Origin: Ailurus styani
Taxonomy: Eukaryota > Chordata > Mammalia > Carnivora > Ailuridae
DNA: 64,000 bases
Assembly: GCA_002007465.1 (NCBI GenBank)
Contig: LNAC01000740.1
Span: 449,513 to 513,512 of the forward strand
Direction: 5' to 3'
Notes under the pieces: model-generated
The model's input: the letters and a program-made list of their open reading frames with translations, nothing else
What the model was told of the DNA's origin: nothing
Databases searched by the model: none
Made by a program: the position numbers and the translations under genes
In this document: positions 1-11,049 of the stretch, piece after piece
How the letters are laid out: each line of letters begins with the position of its first letter
Position numbering within the stretch: position 1 is the first letter of the stretch

Positions 1-853
1 TGCGTGTCTATCCATGCATGTTTAAGTGGACACTTTGTTCCAGCATGTTGGATAGCATATTTAGTATCTTTTCAAGTTTCTTGCTATCTGGACACTTGAT
101 AAAGTGATCATGTATACTGAACACATTTTTTAAGTTATTTATCTGGCATACTTTAGTATACTAGAAAGTTACCCGAAGAGAAACTAAATAGAGAGTTCTT
201 TAAACATGGGCTAGAAAGTATAGTGTTACTGATAAAATTCTTTTATAAGAAATGTTATGGAGCATCCAATTTTTTTTTTACTCTATTGGAATTTGGAGAA
301 AATGGATGCATTGTTGAAATTACTGAACTGAAATTCCTGAGCAGAAAGATACTCATGCAGCTGGCAGCCTTTCAGTAATAGATTAGCAAGTGAGTTCCAT
401 AGAACCCAGGTTGTGGAGGTCACGAGCATCTGATCCCCATTTTCTCCAAGCTTTTAATCTTTTAGCTTGGGGGACAGGTGCTTTTCTTTTGCCCAGAGAC
501 TACTATGTCCAAGACTTTTGGGGGGGTATTTTAAGAGATGATTATTATATCAAAATTTGAATGACAAAGACATTTACGCTTGCTTATTTTGTAGAGCTTA
601 ATGTGATCTGCTCGATAGGGTATGTCTCTGCATTAGAGATTCCCTACCTCTTTGTGAGATAGGCTCTTACTTCCTCGAAACCTTAGGATGAATAGAAAGA
701 AGTATTCTGCTAAAGTTCTTGAAAGAGAAATTTTGCTTTGAATCATTTCACATGTTAAGCACCTTCTGAGCTCAGAGGTTGTGCTTAGAAACTGACTAGC
801 ATTCTCCTTTCCCAAGCAGAACTTTGGGATGCAGTGTTCTTGAGGAGAGAAGG
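1..853. other. Unassigned low-repeat sequence
   Basis: AT-rich sequence with no repeat signature, splice-flanked open frame or RNA fold that I recognise. A 76-codon antisense frame at 633-863 has no recognisable domain and is expected by chance. Confidence 0.5.
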
Positions 854-867
854 TATCAGTCACTTTC

Positions 868-1060
868 TTTTTTTTTTAATTTTATTTATTTATATGACAG
901 AGAAAGAGATCACAAGTAGGCAGAAAGGCAGGCAGAGAGAGAGGGGGAAGCAGACTCCCTGCTGAGCAGAGAGCCCGATGCGGGGCTCAATCCCAGGAAC
1001 CTGAGATCATGACCTGAGCCGAAGGCAGAGGCTTAACCCACTGAGCCACCCAGGCACTCC
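868..1060 (-). mobile_element. SINEC: Can-SINE, young musteloid type, antisense
   Basis: Poly(T) head, then antisense AAATAAA tail, (GA)n, 'cacaagtaggcagaaaggc' body and the tRNA-derived end 'ctgagccacccaggc'. Perfect 14-bp target duplication TATCAGTCACTTTC at 854-867 and 1061-1074 proves an L1-mediated insertion of full length. Confidence 0.97.
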
Positions 1061-1143
1061 TATCAGTCACTTTCAAAGTGCATTCTACCCAGTGCCCTAG
1101 TCAAGGCAGTTCATAGCTTGATTGTCCCAGTTTATCACAATGT

Positions 1144-1166
1144 ACACACACACACACACACACACA
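1144..1166. repeat. (AC)n microsatellite
   Basis: Uninterrupted AC dinucleotide run of about 11.5 units lying 30 bases before the next SINE. Confidence 0.97.
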
Positions 1167-1198
1167 AATTTTATCTGTGTAGACCATCTTTTCTTTTC

Positions 1199-1392
1199 TT
1201 TTTTTTTTTTTAAGATTTTATTTATTTATTTGACAGAGGGAGAGAGATCACAAGGAGGCAGGCAGAGAGAGAGAGGGGGAAGCAGGCTCCCCGCTGAGCA
1301 GGGAGCCCGATGCGGGCCTCGATCCCAGGACCCTGAGATCATGACCTGAGCCAAAAGCAGAGGCTTTAACCCACTGAGCCACCCAGGCGCCC
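1199..1392 (-). mobile_element. SINEC: Can-SINE, young type, antisense
   Basis: Full-length antisense copy with poly(T) head and terminal 'gccacccaggcgccc'. TTTTCTTT occurs on both sides (1189-1196 and 1393-1400) and is the likely target duplication, though it is low-complexity sequence. Confidence 0.96.
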
Positions 1393-1589
1393 TTTTCTTT
1401 TTGTTTTGAATGTAGTAGGTGTGGCGTCCACCCTAGAAAGCATTCTGCCCACTGAATGTTAAAAAAACTCTCTCCCTACACCCTCAAAGCCCTTAAGCCC
1501 TGAGTTTATCATTTGAGGATATGGGGGACAGGTTAGGAGTGACATTGCTGCTGTAGTTCACCCATTAATTTCCTCCCTTTCCACAATGA

Positions 1590-2050
1590 TGGTTTTTCAA
1601 GGTGAACCAGGTTTCCCTCTTCTTTCACCTGCTCACATGCAAGCACAGTTGCAGCAGCAATCATGCCTTCCCTTTAACAATTTTTTCCATTGCAGTAACT
1701 TTCAAATATGTATCATAAACCTCCATGAACCCATCATACAATCTCCACAATATCAACATCTTTATGATCTAGTTTCACTTACTCCCCATCCTTCTTCATC
1801 CTCTCCCCTCCCCACCACCATACACCAGCCCACCTCTTCTGGCCTTTTAGAGCAAATTCCCATTATCTTATCATTTTATCTATGTATGTAACTTAACAGA
1901 GAACATTTTTTTACAGCCTTTTAATCGAAGTATAATATACATAGGGAAAAAGGAACATAAATGTAGAGGCTGGTGAATTTTCACAAGCTGAATGAACCTA
2001 TATAACCAGCACCCAGATCAAGAAGCAGAACATTACCAGTACTAAGCAGT
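1590..2050 (-). mobile_element. Ancient L1M 3' fragments, antisense
   Basis: The part at 1955-2045 ('ggtgaattttcacaagctga ... ccagcacccagatcaagaa') matches the antisense 3' region of old mammalian L1. The T/C-rich part at 1700-1900 resembles another L1M 3' segment (compare 63279-63403). Reading frames are decayed. Subfamily is not assigned. Confidence 0.65.
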
Positions 2051-2812
2051 GCACTTTTCTGGGTGAATTGAATGTTAATCTCCAAGTTGTCCTTTACTGA
2101 TATTATGAACCTATTCTGGTGCATAACTGAAGCTTTTATGGTATGTCCACAATTTAATTAGGGAAATATAAATAAATTTTCATTCCCAACGTATGAAACA
2201 CAATTTGACTCTAGCTCTGTTAAAAAACAAACAAAAAAAACAGGTGTTGCTAGCCTCAATGAGTTGACTACTTAGCCACCGTTGATTAATATGTTTACAT
2301 AATTCTGACTCCTGTATAGTAAATACTGTGTCTTCCAAATATGTCACAAGAGTTGAGTACTGTTACTAGACATTAAATTAGGAAAATCCCAATCAGAGGA
2401 GAAAGACAACAGCAATTAAAACTAAACGTCGACACTGATAATAATTGGGCTGCTTTATTTTCGGTAAAAAATAAGTAGTGATGTCCATATTCAATCCAGC
2501 TTGAAATGTAATGATGAGGATTGAATAGTAGAACTTAAACCCACAACTATTGTGCCATTAACCCAAAAATAGCAATAATATCATCTACATACTCAGTATA
2601 TTAAAAATTTCCTAATTGCTCAAAAATGTCTTTGAGACTCATGCTTTACTTTTACTTGATGTCCCATAAAAAATTGTTTAGAACATATATTTTGAATCTC
2701 TTATTGTTTTTATATAACTATAGCTTTCATGTGGTACTTGGGCTCTGTGCTTGCTAAGTTATTAAAAAAGAAAAATGTAGTCCTTTCTATCATAATTATT
2801 GTATTTTTGGTT
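2051..2812. other. Unassigned AT-rich sequence
   Basis: No recognised repeat or coding signal. It contains short A-rich stretches such as 2222-2241. Confidence 0.5.
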
Positions 2813-2826
2813 AGAAGAAAAGATAT

Positions 2827-3016
2827 ATTTTTTTAAAGATTTTATTTATTTATTTGTCAGAGAGAGAGAGAACACAAGCAGGGGGAGTGGCAGGCAGAGG
2901 GAGAAGCAGGCTCCCTACAGTGCAAGGAGCCTAATTCAGGACTCAATCCCAGGATCCTGGGATCATGACCTGAGCCGGAGGCAGACACTTCACTGACTGA
3001 GGCACCCAGGTGTCCC
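2827..3016 (-). mobile_element. SINEC: Can-SINE, older caniform type, antisense
   Basis: Body is the 'cacaagcagggggagtggc' variant, not the musteloid one. Target duplication AGAAGAAAAGATAT (2813-2826) and AGAAGAGAAGATAT (3017-3030) differs by one base, consistent with greater age. Confidence 0.95.
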
Positions 3017-3311
3017 AGAAGAGAAGATATTTTAAAAATTGATACAGCCAGCCCTTCCAAACCTATACTAACTTGTTTTAGTATAATACCTACTTACGGA
3101 TGCTGCCATAACCCTCCTTCTGCAAAGTCATTTGTATTCTGGTTTTGGCTTTCTCTGGCAGAACTTCTCCTCCATTTCCACATATTATTAAATTTTAATG
3201 TGAATTTATTCTCTGGTCTTCCCTTTTTTCTTGTGGGTAACCGACCTTGTGGTTATGTGACTCCCCTTTTGGTAGTGGAAGGAGTACTACATAGAGGGAA
3301 AAAAAAAAGCC

Positions 3312-3440
3312 TGGGTTCAAATCTCAGTTCTACCTCTTATTAACTACATAATCTGAGGCAGTGTACTTAACTTCCCCAATTATGAGTAATATGTTTAATT
3401 TCTTTTCTGTGGCTTGCATCAAACAATACCACAAATTCTT
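3312..3440 (+). mobile_element. MIR fragment
   Basis: 'gcctgggttcaaatctcag' followed by a degraded MIR core ('ctacctcttattaactac'). The pol III B-box region of the tRNA-derived head is still visible. Confidence 0.75.
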
Positions 3441-3589
3441 CAAAATATCCTAAGTTTCCCAAACTTGTAGGCAGGGAGGAGGCAAATTACTGTGTCACTG
3501 CTTATCTGTATTACAATTTAGGGAGCATTGCCTAAGGAGTCAGGTTGGGAGACCTCTAGATGAAAAAAGGGAGAAAGGAGACATAGGGA

Positions 3590-3722
3590 AGGAGATGGTA
3601 ATTAATATTTACTGAGTGCCTGTAACCACTTTTCCACACGCTCATTTGGACCTCACAGCTGCCCTGGCAATTTTATGATGGGAGGAGAAACTTTGGCTTT
3701 GTCAGCTTCCTAAGTAAGAGCC
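3590..3722 (+). mobile_element. L2/MIR-like fragment
   Basis: 'ttactgagtgcctg ... ctcatttggacctcacagct' resembles the widespread L2/MIR-family segment 'tattgagcacctactatg ... aatcctcacaac'. Heavily diverged. Confidence 0.5.
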
Positions 3723-3735
3723 ATACTCTGGGTTG

Positions 3736-3957
3736 GGGGTGCCTCAGTTGGTTAAGCGTCTGACTCCCGAGCTCAGGTTATGATCTCAGGGTCGTGGGAT
3801 CCAGCCCTGTATCTGGCTCTGCCCTCAGTAGGGAGTGAGCTTGAGATTCTCTCTCTCTTCCTTGGCCCCTCCCGCTGTTCAGGTGTAAATGCCCACAGGC
3901 GTGCGCGTGCACACTCTTTCTCACCTGAATAAATCTTAAAAAAAAAAAACCCAAACA
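3736..3957 (+). mobile_element. SINEC: Can-SINE, older type
   Basis: Sense copy with degraded CT tract (G+C-rich insert near 3890-3915) and AATAAATCTT plus poly(A) tail. Perfect 13-bp target duplication ATACTCTGGGTTG at 3723-3735 and 3958-3970. Confidence 0.95.
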
Positions 3958-3964
3958 ATACTCT

Positions 3965-4147
3965 GGGTTGAAACCTCTGCCTAGTCACTGTGTGACCTAA
4001 GGCAGGTCCCTTTGCCTCTTTGTATCTGATTTCTTATCATGGAGATAACAAACATTTGTTTCATAGGGTGTTTGTGAGGATTAGCTGAAATAAGCATGTA
4101 AGCTGCCAAGTGCAGTACCTGGCACGTAATCAGCACTCAACAAAGCA
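3965..4147 (+). mobile_element. MIR
   Basis: MIR core and 3' end: 'agtcactgtgtgacctaagg', 'ataacaaacattt', 'tgtgaggattagctgaaata', 'cctggcacgtaatcagcac'. The Can-SINE at 3736-3957 inserted at its 5' side. Confidence 0.9.
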
Positions 4148-4449
4148 AACTGGTTTCATCCTCTACTTTTTAGACTTACAGTCTTTTTAAAGGAAGGCTG
4201 TGGAGTTTTAGTAGCTTAATAGCATTCGAAGTTGTGACTACAGATTTAGCAGATTTTCCAAATACCGTAACAGAACTTTGTCAAACATATGAATACTTTT
4301 CTTTCAGTTGGGTCATCTTGAAACCCTCTTACTTGTTCAGATGTTGCCTTTGCTCAAAATGTGTCTGGACGACTTGTTACTAGTTTTTAGTCTACAGGTG
4401 TCTTTTTGCTGCCATTACAAGTAGAGGATAGAGGTGAATATTTACATAA

Positions 4450-4640
4450 TGAAATTTCATTATTTGTTCAACAAACTTTCATTGACCACCTAGCATTTGT
4501 TAGACAGACTGCTAGGCACCAGAAAAATAGCAGTGAACAAGTAAGACAGTGTCATTTCCCTATGGGATTTGCAATTTATGGGACAAAGAGCTTTCACCAG
4601 TACCTTGGATCGTGTCAACAATGTGACTACTAAATAACGT
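4450..4640 (-). mobile_element. L2 3'-end fragment, antisense
   Basis: 'gttcaacaaactttcattga', 'gctaggcaccagaaaaatag', 'cagtgaacaagtaagacag' follow the antisense L2 3' UTR. A 75-codon frame here is not a gene. Confidence 0.8.
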
Positions 4641-5530
4641 TTTTAAAAACTGGGGAAAGGAAAATGCAAAATCTTGGATGTTTTGTAGATATATCCAATA
4701 CATTTATTGGTACAGCAAAATCTTATCCTTGATATGTTACCCAGAGGAAAACAGATGTCTTCTTCATGAATAAAACGATATGATCTGTAACAGTGCAATG
4801 ATGTAAGCAGCCCTTTAAATTCAAATTTGAAATAAAACAAGGAGCTCCTTTATTTCCTCTCTGTTTGACTGTGACTTTGGAGCCACTCACTCATGAACTT
4901 GAAATTGGAAGCACAGTTACATTAAAGAACACAACAGAAACTAAGTTATTCACCAGTGGGCTGGGTAATGATTGAAAATGGTTATATATTCAGGAATATT
5001 TGTTAGGTTCTGTTATTTACCATGTCTAAAAAATACATTGCTTTCTTCTTATAACTTCCCAAATATTTGTATTTATTCAATTTAACACCTTAATATTAAA
5101 TAATTACTAAGTACATATAATTAAATATAATTATAGAGCCCTGAAATTTGAAGGGACTTTAAGGATAATTTAGGATAGTCACCCTTACAGTGCAAAAGTG
5201 CCCTCAGCCTATGCCCAACATCTCTGGTGTTGGAGATAGACTAGGGGTCAAAGGCATATAATATAAAATAGGAATTTGTCTGTTACAAGATAGGAGTGGT
5301 AGTTACCTATGGGAAACTTTTGGATCTTCTCTGTAAGTACAGGTTGGTTGGCTGGTTTTATTTTTTCCAGGTGATATTCTGGCCAGCTGTAATTTGTCTT
5401 CTGCACTCAAGTTTCTGCCTATGGACCTCCAGTGTATCACCTTTTTGGTAAATTTTGGCATTGGCTAGGGAAACAATCCAAGATCTTTTTAGTTTTTTAA
5501 GTTTATGATTAACCTTATAGCATACAATTT
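4641..5530. other. Unassigned AT-rich sequence
   Basis: No repeat or exon signature recognised. Contains A+T-rich blocks at 5040-5140. Confidence 0.5.
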
Positions 5531-5534
5531 CAAC

Positions 5535-5940
5535 CATTTATTTGTGCAATGAATATTTATTGTCTATTGTGTGCCAGTCACTGTTCTAGGCAAAAGAGAT
5601 GATAGCACTGAGCAAAAAGTTACTACCATTATGGAGATTTCAGGTTCATGAATAAGTGGCTCTAAAATTGCAGTCAAACATGACATAAAGGAAATGGATC
5701 AGGTCTGAAGAAAATGATGATTTGGGTTTGGGACATGTTGAGCTTGGGGGGCAGTGGGCCATCCAAGAGCAGATATCTGGTAGGCAGCCAGTTCTGTGCT
5801 TGAGAGAAAGCTCGCATTGGGGATTGTTGGCAGGGTGGGATTTGAAGCAAGTTGGAGCAGAGGAGGTGGGCAAGGGAAGTGAGTGGTCTGAGAGCAAGAG
5901 ATAGTCTAGGATGACACTGTGCTTGGTGCCTTGCAAGTAC
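5535..5940 (-). mobile_element. L2 fragment, antisense
   Basis: 'gcaatgaatatttattgtct', 'gtgccagtcactgttctagg' and 'gatagcactgagcaaaaag' are the antisense L2 3' end. The downstream 'gacatgttgagcttggggg ... tggtaggcagccagt' fits a more internal L2 part, so one deleted element or two fragments is possible. Confidence 0.75.
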
Positions 5941-7064
5941 CAAATGTTTTAGAATTCATTTATTTGATCAACAACTATAATCCTTTTAAAGTAATTATGT
6001 TAACAAGCATTATTTATTCCGTAATTGTAACATGAAGCAAGTACAGGTTTCTCATTACTTTGGAGAAACTCTTACAAAGGTTTGAGAGGTGGAGGTTTTG
6101 GGTAATCTTTCTCCTTTTTTCTTTTAAGAATTATGTAGGTAATACACAAGCATACACATACACACAACAGCCAAAGTATGTGCAAGTCCCGAGGGTAAAG
6201 TTTGTCCTTTTACCTCTCTCCTTACCTTTTTCTCACCTAAGACCTTTTTCTATGACCTTCTGTACACTGTTCTTAGAGAAGCTATATTCTGAACAGAGTT
6301 TATCTTGGAGATTGGAGAATGCAATTGCTTATGTTTCTGATTCACGGAGACCATAGATAAGATAGAGTAATATTCCATGTTGGCCTCCCCAGGGGATGTA
6401 TTTGCCTTTGCCCTTAGTGGTGGGCAATCTTTTATAGGAAGTCCTTCAACTGCATAGTTAGTGGATAGTTGAAGCTCTGTATCATGGACTTTGGGAAGCA
6501 CAGCTGGACAGATGCAGGTTGGGCAAAGATCTCATTTCCAGGATATTAGAAAATCACATACCCACAAAGATGGGACATTTAAAGAGCTGTGAATTATCTT
6601 TGGTGAGGCACTGAATTTTGAGTGTTATTACTTGTACCAGTCAGGGTTGATCAAAATCATTGTGAAAAGTGGTCACAAGACACTGTACGTTTTATTAGGT
6701 TTCTTGTTTGCCCCGTTTTACTGAGTGTAATGGACCTAGGTTTCTAGAGTTGATGTGTGGCTGTCATTTAGAGGTGGACCTCATTAGAAGCATGGAGAGT
6801 CTACCTGCTTTGTCTACTGACCTCTGAGGCATTGATCCTACAGTGTTAAGTATGCATAAAAATATGTACTTGAGGAAGATTCTTACTTGGTAGACGAGAG
6901 AGAAATTATGTGATTGCCCTTGGTGTTTGCAGCATATCTAGACTTTAAATGAAAAACTCCAGAGGAAAAGCACCAAAAGGGCCTTTCGTATTTTTTGACA
7001 TCTTGCTGATCTCTAGTCTTCCTCATCTTGGTAAAATGGTACCTTTGAGAACTTTGTTGTTAAA
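5941..7064. other. Unassigned sequence
   Basis: No confident call. The part at 6115-6245 ('taggtaatacacaagcatac') has weak resemblance to an antisense L1M 3' UTR. Small frames at 6060-6356 and 6250-6501 lack domain features. Confidence 0.45.
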
Positions 7065-7215
7065 GTCCTAAACCTGGGAGTCATCCTTACAACTCCGTTC
7101 TTCATGCCCGCTCTACCAAAAGGCCTGCCGATCCTACCTCCAACGTAGAAAACCTGTCTCCGGTGCCAGTACCCTAATGCAGGCCACTGTCACCCAAGAC
7201 TTCTGCAGTCACTTT
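7065..7215 (+). mobile_element. L2 fragment
   Basis: 'aaacctgggagtcatcctta', 'gccgatcctacctccaacgt', 'taatgcaggccactgtcac' follow the sense L2 region that codes 'LGVI..', now decayed. Confidence 0.75.
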
Positions 7216-7224
7216 GTGCCTTCT

Positions 7225-7922
7225 CTTTCAGCTTCTCCCCCATTTCATTTTACACCCATTTCACCCATCCTTTACCCCTCCTGCTCCCCACTCCCTGCCT
7301 CTGGCAGCCATCAATCTGTTCTCTGTATCTGTGAGCTGCTTTTTTTTTTTTTAAAGATGCCACATATAAATGACATCTGTCACATCTGTCTTTTCCTCTC
7401 TGAGTTATTCCACTTAGCAAAGTGCCTTCAAAGTCCACGTATGTTGTCTCAAATGGCAGGACTTCATTCTTATGTATGGTTGAAAAATATTCCATTGTGT
7501 ATATGTACCCTAAATTTTCTTTACCCATTCATCCATCGAACACTGAGGTTGTTCCCATATCTTGGCTGTTGTGAATAATGCTGCAGTGAACATGATCAGG
7601 CAAATATCTTTCTGAGTTAGTGTTTTCGTTTTCTTCAAATAAATATGCAGAACTGCAATTGCTGCATTATATGATAGTTCTATTTTTAATTTTTTGAGGA
7701 GCCTCCATACTGCTTCTATAGTAGCTACACCAAATTACATTCCCACCTGTGGTACACAGGGTTCCCTTTTCTCCACATCACCAACACTCATTATTTCTTG
7801 CCTTTTTGGTAATAACCATTATAACAGATGTGAGGTGATACCTCATTGTCATTTTGGTTTGCCTTTCCCCAATAATTATTGATATTGAGTATCTTTTCAC
7901 AAACCTATTGGCCATGTGCATG
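7225..7922 (-). mobile_element. L1M ORF2/3' fragment, antisense
   Basis: 'agttattccacttagcaaag', 'tattccattgtgtatatgta', 'tcatccatcgaacactgagg', 'gctgttgtgaataatgctgc' and 'acctattggccatgtgcatg' are the antisense C-terminal ORF2 and 3' region of an older L1. Frames are broken and the 133-codon sense frame at 7177-7578 is a shadow. The element runs up to the SINE target at 7923. Confidence 0.9.
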
Positions 7923-7939
7923 TCAATTGGCATTTTTTT

Positions 7940-8131
7940 AAAGATTTTATTTATTTATTAGAGAGAGAGAGAGAGATCACAAGCAGGCAGAGAGGCAGGC
8001 AGAGAGAGAGAGGAGGAATCAGGTTCCCTGCTGAGCAGGCAGCCTGATGAGGGGCTTGATCCCAGGACCCTGAGATCGTGACCTGAGCCGAAGGCAGAGG
8101 CTTTAACCCACTGAGCCACCCAGGTGCCCCA
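7940..8131 (-). mobile_element. SINEC: Can-SINE, young type, antisense (same-site pair, left)
   Basis: Musteloid-type body 'cacaagcaggcagagaggc'. It is flanked by TCAATTGGCATTTTTT at 7923-7938 and 8132-8147; the same word recurs at 8351, beyond the next SINE. Confidence 0.96.
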
Positions 8132-8147
8132 TCAATTGGCATTTTTT

Positions 8148-8350
8148 AAAAGAATTTATTTATTTTTTTTTTGAGAGAGAGAGAGAGAGAGAGAGCATGC
8201 ACAAGCAGAGAGAGGGGCAGAGGAAGAGAGACAAGCAGACTCCCCACTGACCTGGGAGCCCAATGCGATGTGGGGCTCCATCTCAGGACCCTGAGATTGT
8301 GACCTGAGCCAAAGTCAGGTGCTTAACCAACTGAGTCACCCAGGTGCCCC
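8148..8350 (-). mobile_element. SINEC: Can-SINE, older type, antisense (same-site pair, right)
   Basis: More diverged body ('gagagaggggcagaggaag', 'ccccactgacctgggagcc'). Flanked by TCAATTGGCATTTTTT (8132-8147) and TCAATTGGTATTTTTT (8351-8366). Its greater divergence suggests it landed first. Confidence 0.95.
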
Positions 8351-8366
8351 TCAATTGGTATTTTTT

Positions 8367-8425
8367 AGATGCTCCCCAGATGATTCTGATGTGCAACTTG
8401 GTTGAGAAGCCTGGTTGTGTGATCA
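8367..8425 (-). mobile_element. MER5-like hAT fragment
   Basis: 'gctccccagatgattctgat' then 'aacttggttgagaagcct' resembles the terminal part of MER5-type hAT-Charlie elements. Short and diverged. Confidence 0.5.
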
Positions 8426-9165
8426 GATTAGCAACTGTAGCGGTTTCTCTCAGCATAGGTGGGAATTATTCTTCTAGGAGTAAACTCAGAGGACAGGAAC
8501 CCTGGCACTGCTCAGTGGCTGGGGTATTGCCCGGGATTCTGGGTGGATGTATGTCTTGTCATTTGTGGTGCTATTTCTTCAGTCTCCAGTCCTAGCTTTT
8601 AGGTGGGTGGTCCCCACTGTGGATTCCATCTTTCTTACTGAGAGCTGTTCTCATAGCTTAGCCTTCCTGAGCACGTTGGGGGCCGCAGCTGTTCTACAGA
8701 TCTTTAATTACTTTCCTGACAATCCCTGGTCCACTTCAACTTTTCCACATCCAGCTTCCACTGTCTCTGAATTTGGGTTTGTTTTCCCCCCACATTTTGG
8801 GAAGTCTTTTGCTTGATTCAAGTTGAAGGTTCCTTTAGTGGTGAGCACTTGTCACCATTCAGTTCTAATGGCTTGGGGGGTGGGGAGCAGAACCCCTCAC
8901 TGTTCTCCTCATGGCATCTTTCCAGTTTATCCTGTGCTGCTGCGGACTTACTCTTCCTCTTATATTTTTATAACATATATTCTTACTGTTATAATAAATA
9001 ATTATATAGTCTTTTATATTTGTCATTTTAAGGACGGGGAGAAGTACGTTCTACTGTTCCATTATTTGTCATGAACCACAAGTCCCCAAACACTTTTTGG
9101 TTACCTCTGAAAAGTGTCACATATACAAAGGATTAAGCAGTCTCTTCAGAGATGGGGAGCTATAG
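8426..9165. other. Unassigned sequence
   Basis: Several overlapping sense frames of 62-89 codons (8344-8816) show no domain, signal peptide or splice context that I trust. No repeat recognised. Confidence 0.5.
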
Positions 9166-9169
9166 TGCT

Positions 9170-10370
9170 TTAACCAAATGAAAAACTACTTCATTCCATT
9201 AGTGAAAAATGCATTTAAATTTGTAAGATGCCATTTTCACATATCAAACTAGCAAGGTGTGTTGGGGGGTAGTTATAGTGGGAGGATTGGTGAGGAGCTT
9301 ATGAGGTATGGGAGTGTATGGTGTAAGAGACAGAGAAAGAGAATTTCATGCCAGCAAAGCATGGGATGTGGGAGTACAGACATTCTTACATGCTGTTTGT
9401 GGAATGCAAATTGATACAATTCTCAATGCACTTTGGCAATATAGGCCTTAAAAATGTTCGTACTTTTGGGTTAAGCATCTGACTATCTCAGCTCAGGTCT
9501 TGATCTCAGGGTTGTGAGTTTAAGGCCAGCGTGGAGCCTACCTTAAAAAAAAAGTTCATCCATTTTAACCCAGGGTTAATATGACAAACTAACCCAAGGA
9601 AATAATCATAGGTTAAGACACTAATTTATTTAGAGATGTTTATCTCTACATTATAAACTAAATAAAAACAAAACCACAAAGAACATGTTCAAGTGCTTGA
9701 CACTGAACAGTTAAATTACATACATCTATGCAGCTAATAAAATTCTCTGAACAAAATGAAGCTAACAAATATTTAGACTTTACTGACATAGGGAAAATGT
9801 TTATGTGATTTTTAAGGATGCTAAGTGAAAAAAAAAGATATACCTTAAAACAGATTTATCCAGAATATCAATTCTGTAAGAAGAATGTACGTGCAAAGAG
9901 GAGTAAAAATGAACAGTAATTGTTTTTACAGCTTGGATTATGTGAGGTTCCCCCCTATACTCTTTTTCCAATTTTTTACAGTAAGTATAAGAAAAAAATA
10001 TTTTTTAAATTGCCAAGTTGTCTCACAGAGAAGTAAGAACGGCCAATGATCACATGAAAATATTTAACCTTAGTACTAATGAAAAATTGGAAGAATGCTC
10101 AGTGACATGAAAATGCCCATTTCACATATTTAATAAGTGGGGGAAAAAGGAAGAATATGTGCACTGTGATCGCAATTTGTTTAAAATTGTATATGTATCA
10201 AAATGTTGACAGTACTTATCTCTGTGTAGTTGATTTTTTCAGATGACTTTTAATTTTCTCCTTTATACTTATTATTTGAATTATGTGAGTTTTCTGCCCC
10301 TATTCTTCTATATTTTCCAGTTTCCCTGTATTGAATGTGTGTTCTTATAATCAGGGGAAATTTTTTCACA
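9170..10370 (+). mobile_element. Old L1M ORF2 end and 3' UTR
   Basis: 'agatgccattttcacatatc', 'cactttggcaatataggcc', 'ggaaaatgtttatgtgattt', 'caaaatgttgacagtactta' and 'ttttaattttctcctttata' are the sense 3' portion of an ancient L1M. Parts of the segment appear twice (9770-9990 and 10080-10370), so two related fragments may be joined. Split by the SINE piece at 9468. Confidence 0.8.
9468..9553 (+). mobile_element. SINEC: Can-SINE, 5'-truncated poly(A) variant
   Basis: Begins 'gggttaagcatctgactatc', so most of the A-box end is missing. It passes through 'gggttgtgagtttaaggcc' and 'gtggagcctaccttaaaaaa' directly to poly(A), without the CT tract. This is the same tail class as 50493-50654. Confidence 0.85.
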
Positions 10371-10517
10371 CATTAAAAAATATCAAATTAGTCTTTCCAT
10401 TCTCTACACCATACTTTCTGCTCTTAAAACATGCTTAAAATATTTAACTAAGATGTTAGAGTAAGGGAAATTTGAGGGAACTCTTTACGTAATTCAGTCT
10501 TAAGAATTAAATGTATA

Positions 10518-10712
10518 GGGGCACCTGCGTGACTCAGTGGGTTAAGCCTCTGCTTTTGGCTCAGGTCATGATCTCAGGGTCCTGGGATCAAGCCCCAAAT
10601 CGGGCTCTCTGCTCAGCAGGGAGCCTGCTTCCTCCTCTCTCTGCCTCTCTCTCTGCCTACTTGTGATCTCTCTCTCTCTCTCTCTGTCAAATAAATAAAA
10701 TCTTTTAAAAAA
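10518..10712 (+). mobile_element. SINEC: Can-SINE, young type
   Basis: Full-length sense copy. Perfect 16-bp target duplication AAGAATTAAATGTATA at 10502-10517 and 10713-10728. Confidence 0.97.
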
Positions 10713-10751
10713 AAGAATTAAATGTATACAATGATATAAATTTCTACTTTT

Positions 10752-10914
10752 TAAAATTTCTTGAAAAGTTTTGTTTGTTCATTTGTCAGAGGGATAGAGC
10801 ACACACAGGCAGGCTCCTTGCAAAGAGCCTGATGTGGGGCTTGATCCCAGGGCTCTGGGATCATGACCTGAGCTGAAGGCAGACGCTTAATCGACTAAGC
10901 CACCCAGGGGTCCC
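10752..10914 (-). mobile_element. SINEC: Can-SINE, short, antisense
   Basis: 'tttgttcatttgtcagaggg', a shortened body with (GA)n almost absent, then 'aagccacccagggg'. Flanks TCTACTTTTTA and TCTATACTACTTT are only roughly alike. Confidence 0.88.
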
Positions 10915-11049
10915 TCTATACTACTTTAAAGAGATTTATCTTTGTTTTGTCTAAGGTATATTTGAGTCCTTCAAATATTTTCTTATATGGTTAGTCACAG
11001 AAGTGCAACATAATGGAAAGCTGTCTTTTTGCCATTTTTTATGAAGAAT

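Noticed and set aside
6115..6245. L1M 3' UTR fragment
   Set aside because: Only a few short words fit and order could not be confirmed; left as unassigned.
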